Below are positions 12,590 through 22,714 of a DNA stretch of 64,000 bases, piece by piece; within the stretch, counting starts at the first letter, position 1, and each line of letters starts with the position of its first letter. The position numbers and the translations under genes were made by a program. The notes below the pieces were generated by a model. That model worked only from the letters and a program-made list of their open reading frames with translations. It had not been told where the DNA came from and searched no databases. Source of the DNA: Nicotiana tabacum (taxonomy: Eukaryota > Streptophyta > Magnoliopsida > Solanales > Solanaceae); contig NC_134082.1 in the NCBI RefSeq assembly GCF_000715075.1, forward strand, positions 142,278,948 through 142,342,947, in the 5' to 3' direction.

Positions 12590-12712
12590 AACGTGAGAAT
12601 ATACGGTCCTATAATTATGCCTAAAATAAATGTCCCATTAATTATATCCATGTTTTAAATTATAGTATATAAATAATAATTTAGTATACTAAATGTAATT
12701 ATCTCTGACCTT
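12590..12712 (-). repeat. Right terminal inverted repeat of the MULE (degenerate)
   Basis: Counterpart of the left end, lying just upstream (on the - strand) of the Ulp1-like gene start and about 330 bp upstream of the FREE1 start codon on the + strand. It reads GAATATACGGTCCTATAATT on the + strand. Matches to the left end are interrupted by small indels. Confidence 0.45.
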
Positions 12713-12715
12713 AAA

Positions 12716-13041
12716 TATGAAGAGTAATAAGGTACAGGAAGACCTAAATCCACCAATAACTACCAAACAATTGTATACCCAGCCCATCTTGTATCCAAAT
12801 CGAAGATACCCACCTTCCCTTGTCAACAAGCCTTTTCCCGATTCCTCCCTTCCTCACTGTCGACGAACTTTCCTTCCCTTCTACATTCTTCCACACCCAA
12901 ATCTTTCATCCCAACTCAATTATTACAATAAAATTAACATATTATTTCTTAAATAAATACATATTATTCTCAAAACCAATCAATCGATCAATCACCGTTC
13001 AAATCCTTATCTTCTCCGATCAGTCATTAAAATTCTCCGAT
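12716..13041 (+). promoter_or_regulatory. FREE1 promoter and 5'UTR
   Basis: The 326 bases between the apparent MULE end and the FREE1 start codon. The region is C- and T-rich at 12780-12915 (CCTTCCCTTGTC, CTTCCTCACTG), as is common in plant 5'UTRs, then AT-rich up to the ATG. An open frame runs upstream from 12820 in phase with FREE1, but its composition is UTR-like and the ATG at 13042 starts the conserved N-terminus. Confidence 0.5.
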
Positions 13042-16000
13042 ATGCAACACGGCGACGTTAGCTCTCCTTATTACCAATATTACCAGCCTCACTTTCAGAA
13101 CCCTAACCCTAACCCTAGCTCTACTCCCGCTGATCCTCCCTATACCCCGCCCACCGTCCCCGGCCAATTCGCCTCAGCTCCGCCGGTTGCTTCCGGCGAT
13201 TACTCCAACTACGCCTCCTCCTACCCGCCGTATCCTCAGCCTTCTGCCGATCATGCCCCAAATCCACCTGCTCCGTACCCTTCAAACCCCAGCTCTCAAT
13301 CGTCCTACGGTTTCCCTCACCTCGACGCTCCACAACCGAACTATTACCCTTACGATCAAAATCAAACGCCTGTGAGTTATGATTTTTCTGCCCCAGGGGC
13401 TAATTATCAGACACCAAATCCTCCTAATTACAATTCATTGAATTCGTCAACTCCTTATTCATCGACCTCATTTGGTGCCCCCACAGGGACTAATTATGGC
13501 AATTCGTTTGAGAATAATGCTAATTATGGTAATTCGTTTGAGAATAAAGCCAATTATGGTTCGTATGGAGACCAGGGATTGTATGATGGTGGTGTTTACA
13601 AGTATAATGGGAAGAAAGAGGAGTCGTATGGTGGAAATCAATCACAATCAAGTTCTGCGGGGGTGATGTTTGATGATTACGGAAGGCCTATCGATGTTTC
13701 AAGTGGGAGGGAGCAACAGGGACCTGCGAGTACTCCGAAAATTGTGAAAGCAACACCTAAGATTGAGGACCAACATGATGTATCAGGTGGTGTTTTGAAG
13801 TTTCGTGTGAAGCTTTTATCCGAAGGCTTTGGTCAGTCCGACATGGATGTGCTCTGTCAGGTTTGAATACTGTAGCATTTTTTATATTTGTGAATCTTTG
13901 GATGAGAAAAGGGCCTGACTTTGGGTCTTGTAGTTAGTAATCACTTTGCCTGCTTGTTTATGTTAATTTATTTATGTTCCTTTTGACAATTAGTACTTGT
14001 TTAGTTGTTATGAGTTTTGATTGAGAAAGAATCTTTTTTCAGATTGGTCTAGATGGAATTCGCATACTTGATCCTGCGACTAGCCGAACTCTGAGGATAT
14101 ATTCACTTGAAAACGTGACAAGAATGGAGGTAAATTTATTGTGTTGTGCTTATTGATTCTGTTAAGCATCTTTCTTCTGAATTAAGTTAATCTCTTATAT
14201 TTTCAATGTCAGGTGTTGGATTCGTATATATTTGCATTTTGGGCCAAAACTTCTGTTGACGTTGAACCTAAACGTATCAGGCTGAAATCAAATAGTTATA
14301 CCACGAACAATATCCTGGACGCAGTGACAGCAGCAAGTATTCAGGTTAAGAGATCTATTTAGTAAAAGGTTTTGTTAGCATCCCTGTGTATGCTTTTCTT
14401 TTAAGTCATATCTTTCAATATATGATTACACCCTTTTACTTTTCTTTTTCTGACTTGGTATCATATTAGATTCAAAGAGAACGTGGGATATTTTTATTTG
14501 ACATTGTCTCTACTTTCTGCATTGCTGCTCCATCTTGATGCATGTAGTCCACTTTACATGGCCAAATAGGATTCTCATGCTCTGATAATTATAAGAATGA
14601 CTCTGAAAGAAGTGTCTAAGCTCATACCTAAAACGATTGACGGTCATCTAAAACTTAGTTCTTCTTGATTTTTACGATAGAAGCTTCTGTTTTTGCTGTT
14701 ATCTACCAGTTGAGCTGGACTTCTGACATATCAGGGATGACATAGTCTAGTAAGCCACTTGGATAAACAGTTTTGAGGATGAGAGGCAGAAAGGCTCTAA
14801 GTTTAATTGGCTTGGGGAACTGATGCGGAACTTTGTGGACTATTTTAGGTAAGTGAGGGAGGGTGCAGGAGAGTATTAGAATGGTTGACATACGAGAGGC
14901 TTGTATGGAGTGAAATTGGGAGAAATCAACAGATTTGTTGGTTAAGTTTCTGGCATTCAGACGCTGAAACATTGAAAGTATTGTACAGGGTCACGGACAT
15001 ACGTGCACAAACTCCAAGAGTACTCAGACCGGGGAAGTGGCTATTCCAATATGAAGTTGTAGAAGTAGGTTGATTTGTTCGATTCCGTATCTGGTATCAA
15101 TTTTAGACTTGCCAAGTGATGGTTGGTGTGTGGTTCATGAGTAGGAGGAAGCAACAAAATAACATGTGCAGCTTCATATATAATGCTCGAATACATTTAG
15201 CAAAGAAAGTAGAATGGAGCAGCAAAAAGCAAACAAGGTTCATGGGCTTGAAGAAAAAAGCGTGTGAGCATACAAGTTAGGGAAATTGAATAATCTTCAC
15301 TTCCTCTTGATGCATTATCAGTGAAACTTCATTTACTTGATCACAAAAACATATGAATATAATACTATAATAATCAAATTGCAATGGAAATATCTAATTT
15401 CAACTTCCGGAACATAATCATGCCGGCATTGGCTTTTTTACTTTGTAGATGTACAGAAATCTATTGAAGAATCAAGACTGCAGGTTGCACCTCTTGGTGC
15501 TTCTCCATAAATTCTCATCCATGACGAAGAACAACTGGGGTTTTAATTAGAAGAATTCAGTTATTATTAAGTATATATGGCTGGTAGCCACTGCCCTTCT
15601 TACTGATTTTATAAGATTCATAATTGATTCATGTTCTTCTAGTCGAGCAACCACTATAGACAACATTAGGTTTTAAGGTTCAATAATTTTTCTGTTATAG
15701 TTTTAGCTGGTGTTCTAATCTTGTTGGCTTAGGATTTAGATATAATCATGATTTTGAGCTCCTGAAATTGGTTTTCTATGATCCTTCTCTTTGCTGTCAA
15801 TCGTATTTGTTACATTTGCTCATTGTTTCAATATTTCTTCTAAACTAGTCATAAGCATGTACTCAGGCTGGTATTATGGTGTTTAGGTCAAGGAAATGGG
15901 CGAGAGTAGTAGGCCTTCAGACTCAATCAAGGGATCTGAGTCAGCTGCCGAGAAGAAGAAAGGTTTTGATTGGATTAAGTTGATGAGACCCCTCAATGAA

Positions 16001-18924
16001 GAGAAAGATCACTGGGTTAGATATAATTCAACGGCTATTTATTTCTTTACTCTTTAGTTGCAGAATTTCCTTCTATTTCTGCTGAATGAAACTTGTGCAA
16101 GGATTTAAAATTGGCAACTCGTCTTTTTTCTCTTTAGCCCCGTTTTGTTTTTCTTGCAGGTTCCTGACGAAGCAGTTCGAAAGTGTACTGCTTGTGGGAC
16201 CGACTTTGGTGCTTTTGTACGAAGGGTGAGCATTTATTGTAACAGTTTTAGTCTATGTTGCGTGCACTCTCCAAAATGATGCCGCACCGGTTTCAGATCC
16301 TCCAAAAATGCACTACTCTTGGAGGATCTGATATGCACTTGTAGACATTCTTGGAGAGTCCGGGCATCATAAGTTTTAGTGTGTACATGCCACATTTGCA
16401 TCTTGTATTTGCCTGTTCGATTTTTTTCACTCGTACTCCTATAAATTTGTGACTTTGACAGCACCACTGCAGAAATTGTGGGGATATTTTCTGTGACAAA
16501 TGCACTCAAGGTAGAACTGCTTTGACTTCAGATGAAGATGCACAACCAGTTCGAGTTTGTGACCGATGCATGGTATGCCTGGAAATTAATATTATGATTT
16601 CCTCACCTATGATTTTCTCTAAGTGGCATTCTTATTTCTCTTAACACTCTTTTCCAGCACATAGGATATTTTTCCCAATTGTTTTCTGCATTGACTATTC
16701 CTTATTTCCTTATAATTTTGGTGGAACGAGCTCTCAGTTGACGACAGTGTCAAGCTCTCTCGGTTCTGTTAGCTCTAAGCCGGAATGGAGCTTTAACAGT
16801 ATTTTCCACTGCCATTGAAGAAATTGCTCTTTTGCAGAAATAACTCGCCTCCTACTGATAACATTTTGTTGTAGGACTTTCCCTTATTCTTTCCCAAATT
16901 GATTGTGTTTGTCCATGCTCATTCTTTATACCTCAGTCTTAACACATTCTGTGGGTGAGTCGTTAAGGTCTTTCACTCTGGACTGAATGGACCAGATCTG
17001 AAGCAACATTAGTATCAGTCTAGTGTCAGGTTTACACGTGCTATGCTTGTAACAATCGTGCTCCTCTGTAAACAAATGCTCATAGAAACGAACTATCGCC
17101 CTTCTACCTCCTCCTCATGAACTACCCTATTTACCTTTATTAGTGTCACCTCCATTTGCACAATGGCACATACAAAACTAACATATGTGATCTTCCTCTT
17201 TCTCAGATTCTCAGCTGTCAAGATAGATCTATTGCTGTAACCCTTGGTCACATGTTTTTTGTTGGGAAAATTGACAATACCCATTTTATTGTTCTACTTC
17301 CGTCAGCCGGCTTAAAACTAAGGAAATGTTAAAAAAAATGAGGCGTTAAACTTTCGTTTTTATGAATTTTGCCATCTTAATGTCTGATCTTTACTGTATG
17401 TATTATCCGAAGCTTTGCCACTCTTTGGTGACAATGCTTTTCTATGTTTACATTTGTTTATAGTTATTATCAATGTTCAACATGTTGATCCTCTGTATGT
17501 TTGCATTTATTTGTTTATTGTTGGCCATAAGAGCCTTTAAGCGGTATTCTCAAAAGATGCATTGAGCTCGATAATGTTTCCAGTATTCTTAATGTTGCTT
17601 CTCATTTTGCAGGCTGAGGTAACTCAGAGGCTCAGCAATGCTAAAGCAGCGGTTAGAGTGGCTGCATTGCCAAGTCATGTAGACCTTGCGAAAAGACTCC
17701 AGGTAAATATGTACTTCAAGGTTCTGTCATTATTTATTTTTGCTGAGAAAAGTGTGTTTTTGAGATAGATTATTGAAAGCGTAGTTTGACAATTCATGGT
17801 ACATCAGCAGTTTCTGTTATAGAAGGATAACCATACATCATATATCCTATTTAATTAGAAAAATAGGATATATGATATAAGCAAGCAGAAAATCATGAGT
17901 TTGTGTGTTTTACCAAGCATCTGGTTGCAGTTGCATCTTTGGCTGACAGTTTAATTTTTTAATGTAATCTTTTGTGGTTGCATCTTAAGCATTTAGTGCT
18001 AATATCTCTGATTGACTTTTATGACAGGAGGAGATGGACAAAAAGCGGAAGACATCAACAGGTATTAGCCACTGTGAGGCAATTTCTTTTTCAATTCAAA
18101 TAACATAGTTGCACAACCAATGCTATCTGGAATTGGTTTGCAAAATTTCTATGGCGGCTCTATTGGTGATTTTTCTTTCCCTGAACCAAACATATATATT
18201 ATTTTCAGGTCATACATCACAGGTTTCCAGAAGGATGAGAGAGGTTGCATGTCCGACTTGCACTGTCCATTTGCAGGTTTAACATTATATGCGAGAACTC
18301 TTTTCCTATTTGTATTATAATTGAACCTAAAGGATTGATTTACACTCTACATAACTTAATAGCTCCATTCTGTTTAGACGAAATTCCCAATGTTTCTATC
18401 TCAATCGTTCTTTTTTATTCTAAATACTTCACAAGGTGGTTTCATGTTGTCCTGTCTGGCTAGACCCCTAAGAAATTAAAGAATCTACTCAAACATATAA
18501 TTTTTACTAAATTAGCCAAATGGAGGGGAGAAAGGAACAAAGAAAGGAGTACTGCTGAGATTTGTAGAATTGTAGATTTTATAATCTTATAAAAAAGAAG
18601 AGATTTGTTGATTTTATAACTTGGAACTGATGGAATATGCCAACACAGGATAAACGTGAGGTCATACCTTCTAGAACTTCTAAATGCTGAAAAAGTTGGA
18701 GTGAAATTTGCACTTCCATATTTCATGAAGTGTGGTAAAACATGATATGCAAATACTGTTTTACCTTTGTTCCCATTGTCAAAACTTTTTATAATATTAA
18801 CCAGCAACCTCTGGTAGGAGAGTATTTAATGCCAGTTAAATTGCAGGTTGAAGTCCCAGCTTCTGGATCAGAAACGATAGAGTGCAGTGTCTGCCAGCAT
18901 CCGTTCCTTGTTAGTGCTCATTGA
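13042..18924 (+). CDS. FREE1: FREE1/FYVE1-like FYVE-domain ESCRT protein
   Basis: Ten exons, all phases consistent, giving about 537 residues: 13042-13860, 14043-14129, 14213-14344, 15887-16015, 16160-16225, 16462-16572, 17613-17702, 18028-18061, 18209-18276, 18847-18924. Every intron is GT-AG. Residues 1-200 are Pro/Tyr/Ser-rich and disordered, with an NYGNSFENNA/NYGNSFENKA duplication. Residues about 385-450 are a FYVE zinc finger with the PI3P signature: WVPD, CTACG, RRHHCRNCGDIFCDKC and CDRC. The C-terminus has a basic helical stretch and two more Cys pairs (CPTC, CSVC). In Arabidopsis FREE1 binds PI3P, ubiquitin and ESCRT subunits on multivesicular bodies and acts in vacuolar sorting, autophagy and ABA signalling. 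No exact PTAP/PSAP tetrapeptide is seen; the nearest are ASAPP and PSAD. It is shorter than Arabidopsis FREE1 (601 residues from memory). Introns 3 and 6 exceed 1 kb and show no recognisable gene. Confidence 0.95.
16256..16372. repeat. Hairpin repeat in FREE1 intron 5
   Basis: AGATCCTCCAAAAATG and the later CTCTTGGAGGATCT form an inverted repeat around a short loop. Outer CACTCTCCAAAATGATGCC and GGAGAGTCCGGGCATCAT form a second, weaker pair. It is a small non-coding palindromic repeat, MITE-like, of a kind common in Solanaceae introns. It lies between the exons that split the FYVE finger and does not touch splice sites. Confidence 0.5.
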
Positions 18925-19115
18925 GATGCAGGGTCTTCATTCATGTTTTGCTTTGTGGTATTCGTATGTGCTGGGATTGGTTAGAAGCCACCGCTATGGT
19001 CCTTCCAACTTTTTATGATTGTTTTTTTAGGGTATCGCAATCTGTATTTATTGGTCTTTGTAGTAAATCTCTTTCAATAATGTAGATTTATACACAAAAT
19101 GCAGTCATTTTTATG
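18925..19115 (+). other. FREE1 3'UTR and probable polyadenylation region
   Basis: Follows the TGA. A T-rich block (TTTTTTAGGG near 19022) is followed by TTTCAATAATG at 19073-19083, a plausible near-upstream polyadenylation signal in plants. The exact 3' end cannot be placed. Confidence 0.4.
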
Positions 19116-20229
19116 ATCTTTTCCTCTGCTGTGTGCGTGTATAGGAGGTGCTTCATGCTGGGAAGTACTTGCAAAAGTGCTGAAACTAACTTGTTCAGTT
19201 CATTGTGCAAATTAATGAGTTTCCTGCATTTTGAATCCTTGTTTTTCATTTGCGCCTTATCCTCTTATGTTGAACATATTCTTATCTTTACGAAACCATA
19301 GAAGAATTCATCTATCGAGGAGCTGACAGGAATTACATAACGAAGGGGAGAAAAAGAGCATAAAAGGGTAGGAAAGCAAGATTCAGTATTAAAGCGTGAA
19401 ATCTATTCTTTCAACTTTCAAGTGTCAAATATTCACATCGCTGATAAATTACGGCCTAATGTTGATCAAGATAGCCCACCGTCGTGTGATTGAGATGCGT
19501 TAAATCTTCTTCAGCTTGACTCAAGTCGGATATTTTCGATGTTTCTCCATCTTTTTTTCCAATCAAAGAATGAAAGCATAAAAAGTGTAGTAGTTTATTT
19601 CGAGAGATGAAGTTGCAGACGTGCAGGGCAACCCCCGTAGTTTCATTATGCATGTCTTAAAAGAGGCGCATTCTGCTGATGGTCCAATCAATAGAATGCT
19701 TGACAAGAAAACTACGTTTGTTTTCACTACTATTCTTTGTGTTTTTTTGGAACGAATCCTCCCTAAATCTCCACCCTTTCCATCCCCCCCCCCCCCCCCC
19801 CCTTTTTTTTTTTTTCTTTTTCTCGTAATTATTGCTTCCTATTTTACCTCGTAAAAAATGAACTCTTTTATGATTTTTATAAAGAAATGAATAAATTATG
19901 GAGCAACGAATAAGGTTAAAAAGTCGAAAGATGTAGGATATGCTCCCGAATGGGAGCTCAAATAAATTTGTTTTCCCTCTTGTCAAAGCTCCAGAATTGA
20001 GCAAGTTGGCTTTGGTTATAGGGAATTAGAACAGTAAATCCAAAATATAATAGGTGCACCGCTATTTAGGGAATACTATCAGTTTACGCAGTACGCATGC
20101 CAGCGCTTTTTGTCGTAAATTTAAATTTTGCGTTACGAGTATCAGTAGAGCAACTGTGAAACGGCGAATACATTACTGTGGAGATTTTGATTTCATTTTG
20201 TAAGTGTATAGGCCAAAATCTGCCCCAAG
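19116..20229. other. Intergenic DNA without a recognisable gene
   Basis: No supported coding region on either strand. The only structure is a low-complexity patch at 19787-19816, a run of about 16 C followed by about 14 T, which is a likely assembly- and slippage-prone site. Confidence 0.5.
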
Positions 20230-20902
20230 GATATTTAGCATAATATGACATTAAAGAAAAAGTCGGGCGAGGTCGACCAGGAAGCAGCAAGATTCATGGC
20301 CGAGATGTCAACCATGATCGAGGTCGAGCATTGCGTAAAGAACAGTAACGACTAGTGTTTGAAATAGGATATTATGAATATTCTCTTCATTTGTACTATT
20401 AGGGTATGTTAGAGACATATCTTGTATAAATAGAAAAAGAGATAATGGGATAGGGCATGTGATATTCTTTTGATAAGAACACTATTCAGATGAAGTTTCT
20501 TCCTCTCTCTCTAACAAAGATACAAGTATTGCCTTTTCATTGACATTCTTACATATGTTATTCCACATTTTTCCGTCAGATCCGGATATTTCGAACATTC
20601 TAGGATTTATCTGTCACGCATCATTGTCAGAAGCAACAATCATCTAATTCATTCATTATTGATTGATTCGTTCCTTCTATTTACTTAAATACCACTTATT
20701 GTTATTTATTGCTAGTTATTCCTCCATTATTGCTCATGCTTTGAGAATATTTAATGCGCAATATCATTAACTTCCACTGAATCAACCCTATATAGTCCGT
20801 ATTTTCAATATCTACGTTGAGGAATATTATTATTAACTAAGTTTGACCCATCATTACATAAATATAAGGTTTAACCGAAAGTTATACATTTTTGGTCAAA
20901 CA
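20230..20902 (+). repeat. 5' LTR of the Tat-lineage element (left end uncertain)
   Basis: The right end is set by CA at 20901-20902 followed by the PBS. A TATA box (TATAAATAGAAAAAG) lies near 20427 and is followed by a leader. The left end is guessed from the onset of GAGGTCGA-type words typical of this family near 20270. No second copy is available in the window to fix it. Confidence 0.5.
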
Positions 20903-20905
20903 ATT

Positions 20906-20923
20906 TGGCGCCGTATGTGGGAA
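20906..20923 (+). promoter_or_regulatory. Primer binding site of the Tat-lineage element
   Basis: TGGCGCCGTATGTGGGAA lies three bases after the LTR end. It starts with TGG (complement of tRNA CCA) and has the GGCGCCGT core usual in this clade. The tRNA was not identified with certainty. Confidence 0.65.
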
Positions 20924-21034
20924 TTTCTTAGTTAAAGTTTTTAATTTCCTCTAGATCTATAACCAACACGAACTGTTAACGTAAAAAAAAGGACACGAAC
21001 ATGATCTCCTTTCTTTTGTACGCATAGATCTAAT

Positions 21035-22714
21035 ATGGCAGGTAACAATGAAGAAAGAACCAGGACAATGGGCAACCACACAACCAACCTCTTGAACACC
21101 ATCAATGAGATTTCTGAAACAGAGGACGAGGATATAACGCCCAACGCCTCCTCCAAACGAGGCGGATCACCTCCTCCTTACTATAGCATCACAAAATCTC
21201 TCGGTAAAGGAGCTTCCACGTCCGTAGTGGAAGAGACGCCACCAGCAGTAAAAAAGCTCCTCAAGGCTTGGCTAACTGACATGCTAACCAACATCCTCTA
21301 TATGCCTGCTCAGGACACTGTTGCAGAAAATGCAAGAACTTGTGTTATACCTCCAGCGGACAAGCAGCGCGACCAGTTCCCTCCTTCAGCTATAGGTATT
21401 ACTCACAACATTATTAACAGTGCAGGTGACGACACCCTCGCAACCATTTTGAAAAGGATGGAGAAAACGGAGAACGAGAACAAAACATTTCGGGACCAAA
21501 TGAGAGAACACCAGGAAATGGTCGATAAGATACTAGGTGCCCCAAAGCTCTTGCCAAAGAGATATGTTGGTCGGTTCGTCGAGCAGCCATATAGCGATGA
21601 CGCCGCCCTTATGCCATACCAAAGACCTTCAAGATGCCTCCCTACCTGAAAATATATGATGGTATGACCGATCCCGAAGACGATGTAACTCATTACATCA
21701 CCGCTGTGAAAGGCAATGATATCTCCAAGGGACAAGTATCCTCCATTTTGTTGAAGAAATTCGGTGAAACCCTCATGGGAGGTGCATTAACATGGTATTC
21801 AGAACTACTTGCACGTTCCATCGAGACCTTCAAAGAGATGGCCAGCAAGTTTGTAACGGACCATGTTGGGGCCAAAAAGGTCGAAGCAAGAGTAAAAGAC
21901 ATATTTGCCATCAAATAGTCTTCGGGAAAGCGATTGAGAGACTTCCTTGCCTGTTTCAACCGAGTAAGGATGACCTTGCCGAATGTATCGGAGGGGATGG
22001 CGGTTGCAGCTTTCTAGAACGGGCTGAGCAGAAATGGTTCAAAGGCAACTAGAAAATTATTAAGACAACTTATGAAGTACCCCCCAACTACTTGGGATGA
22101 AATACATAACGTATATTGCGTCGAGGTCCGAGCAAACGAGGACGACCTCAATGGCCTGACTTATCGATTGACCTCGGTACAAGCCGAATCCAGAAAAGAC
22201 CGAAGAAATGATATCATGAGGGACCTAGTAGCTCCACAACTAACTGGGAACGACATCTACCATATGTCAGAAGTTCCATTGCGCCTCCCTCCAGTCACGA
22301 AGAGGGCCCGCCCAGATCAAGGACATGGTCTCACCGGAAAGAAAGAGGTATGCCCTATTTGTTATCTGCTCACAATTTATGTGCATCACCTATAGAAGTA
22401 GTCTACGCTTTAGAGAAGCTCGGACCTAAGGTGAAGTGGCCACAAAAGATGAGGTCAGACCCGAATACCAAAAAATCAGATGCCCTATGCGAATTCCACC
22501 AAATGCGAGGACACAAAACCGAGGATTGCATCACTCTAAGGCAAGAGGTTGTAAACATGCTACGACAGGGACACCTCAAAGTGTTGTTGAGCGACTGCGA
22601 AAGGACCAATTTTTCCAGAGGACATGAACAACATCAAGGACCACCAAAACCGCCCTCGCTAACGCGCACCATCCACATGATCATTGGCGACGCGATGACG
22701 CCTCTATCAACAGT
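21035..22714 (+). pseudogene. gag of the Tat-lineage element
   Basis: Starts at ATG 21035 after a short leader. The N-terminal part is acidic (NEISETEDEDITPNA). The gag core follows in another frame (KIYDGMTDPEDDVTHYITAV, then ALTWYSELLARSIETFKEMA) and continues as MKYPPTTWDEIHNVYCVEV. A zinc-knuckle-like CEFHQMRGHKTEDC lies near 22488-22530. At least three frame changes and stops (for example TAG at 21916-21918 and near 22015) break it. Gag would form the virus-like particle and bind RNA. The - strand fragment at 1-1420 is a second copy of this family. Confidence 0.85.

Larger units (their letters stand above)
3270..12715. mobile_element. MULE carrying transposase and Ulp1-like gene
   Basis: A Mutator-like element of about 9.4 kb, defined by two convergent genes: a MURA-type transposase (3771-6879, +) and a DUF1985/Ulp1 peptidase gene (12294-7566, -). 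Degenerate long terminal inverted repeats can be aligned by eye between about 3290-3420 and the complement of about 12590-12710. Exact ends and a 9-bp target duplication could not be fixed. MULEs that carry Ulp1-like proteases are known in plants (Kaonashi-type). Both genes carry a handful of point lesions, so this copy is recently or moderately decayed rather than ancient. Confidence 0.8.

Noticed and set aside
12820..13041. Upstream extension of FREE1 from an ATG at 12820
   Set aside because: In phase but UTR-like in composition; the conserved Pro/Tyr-rich N-terminus starts at the ATG at 13042.
14703..15073. Small frames on both strands in FREE1 intron 3
   Set aside because: Short, overlapping, no recognisable domain; they lie wholly inside an intron with good splice sites on both sides.
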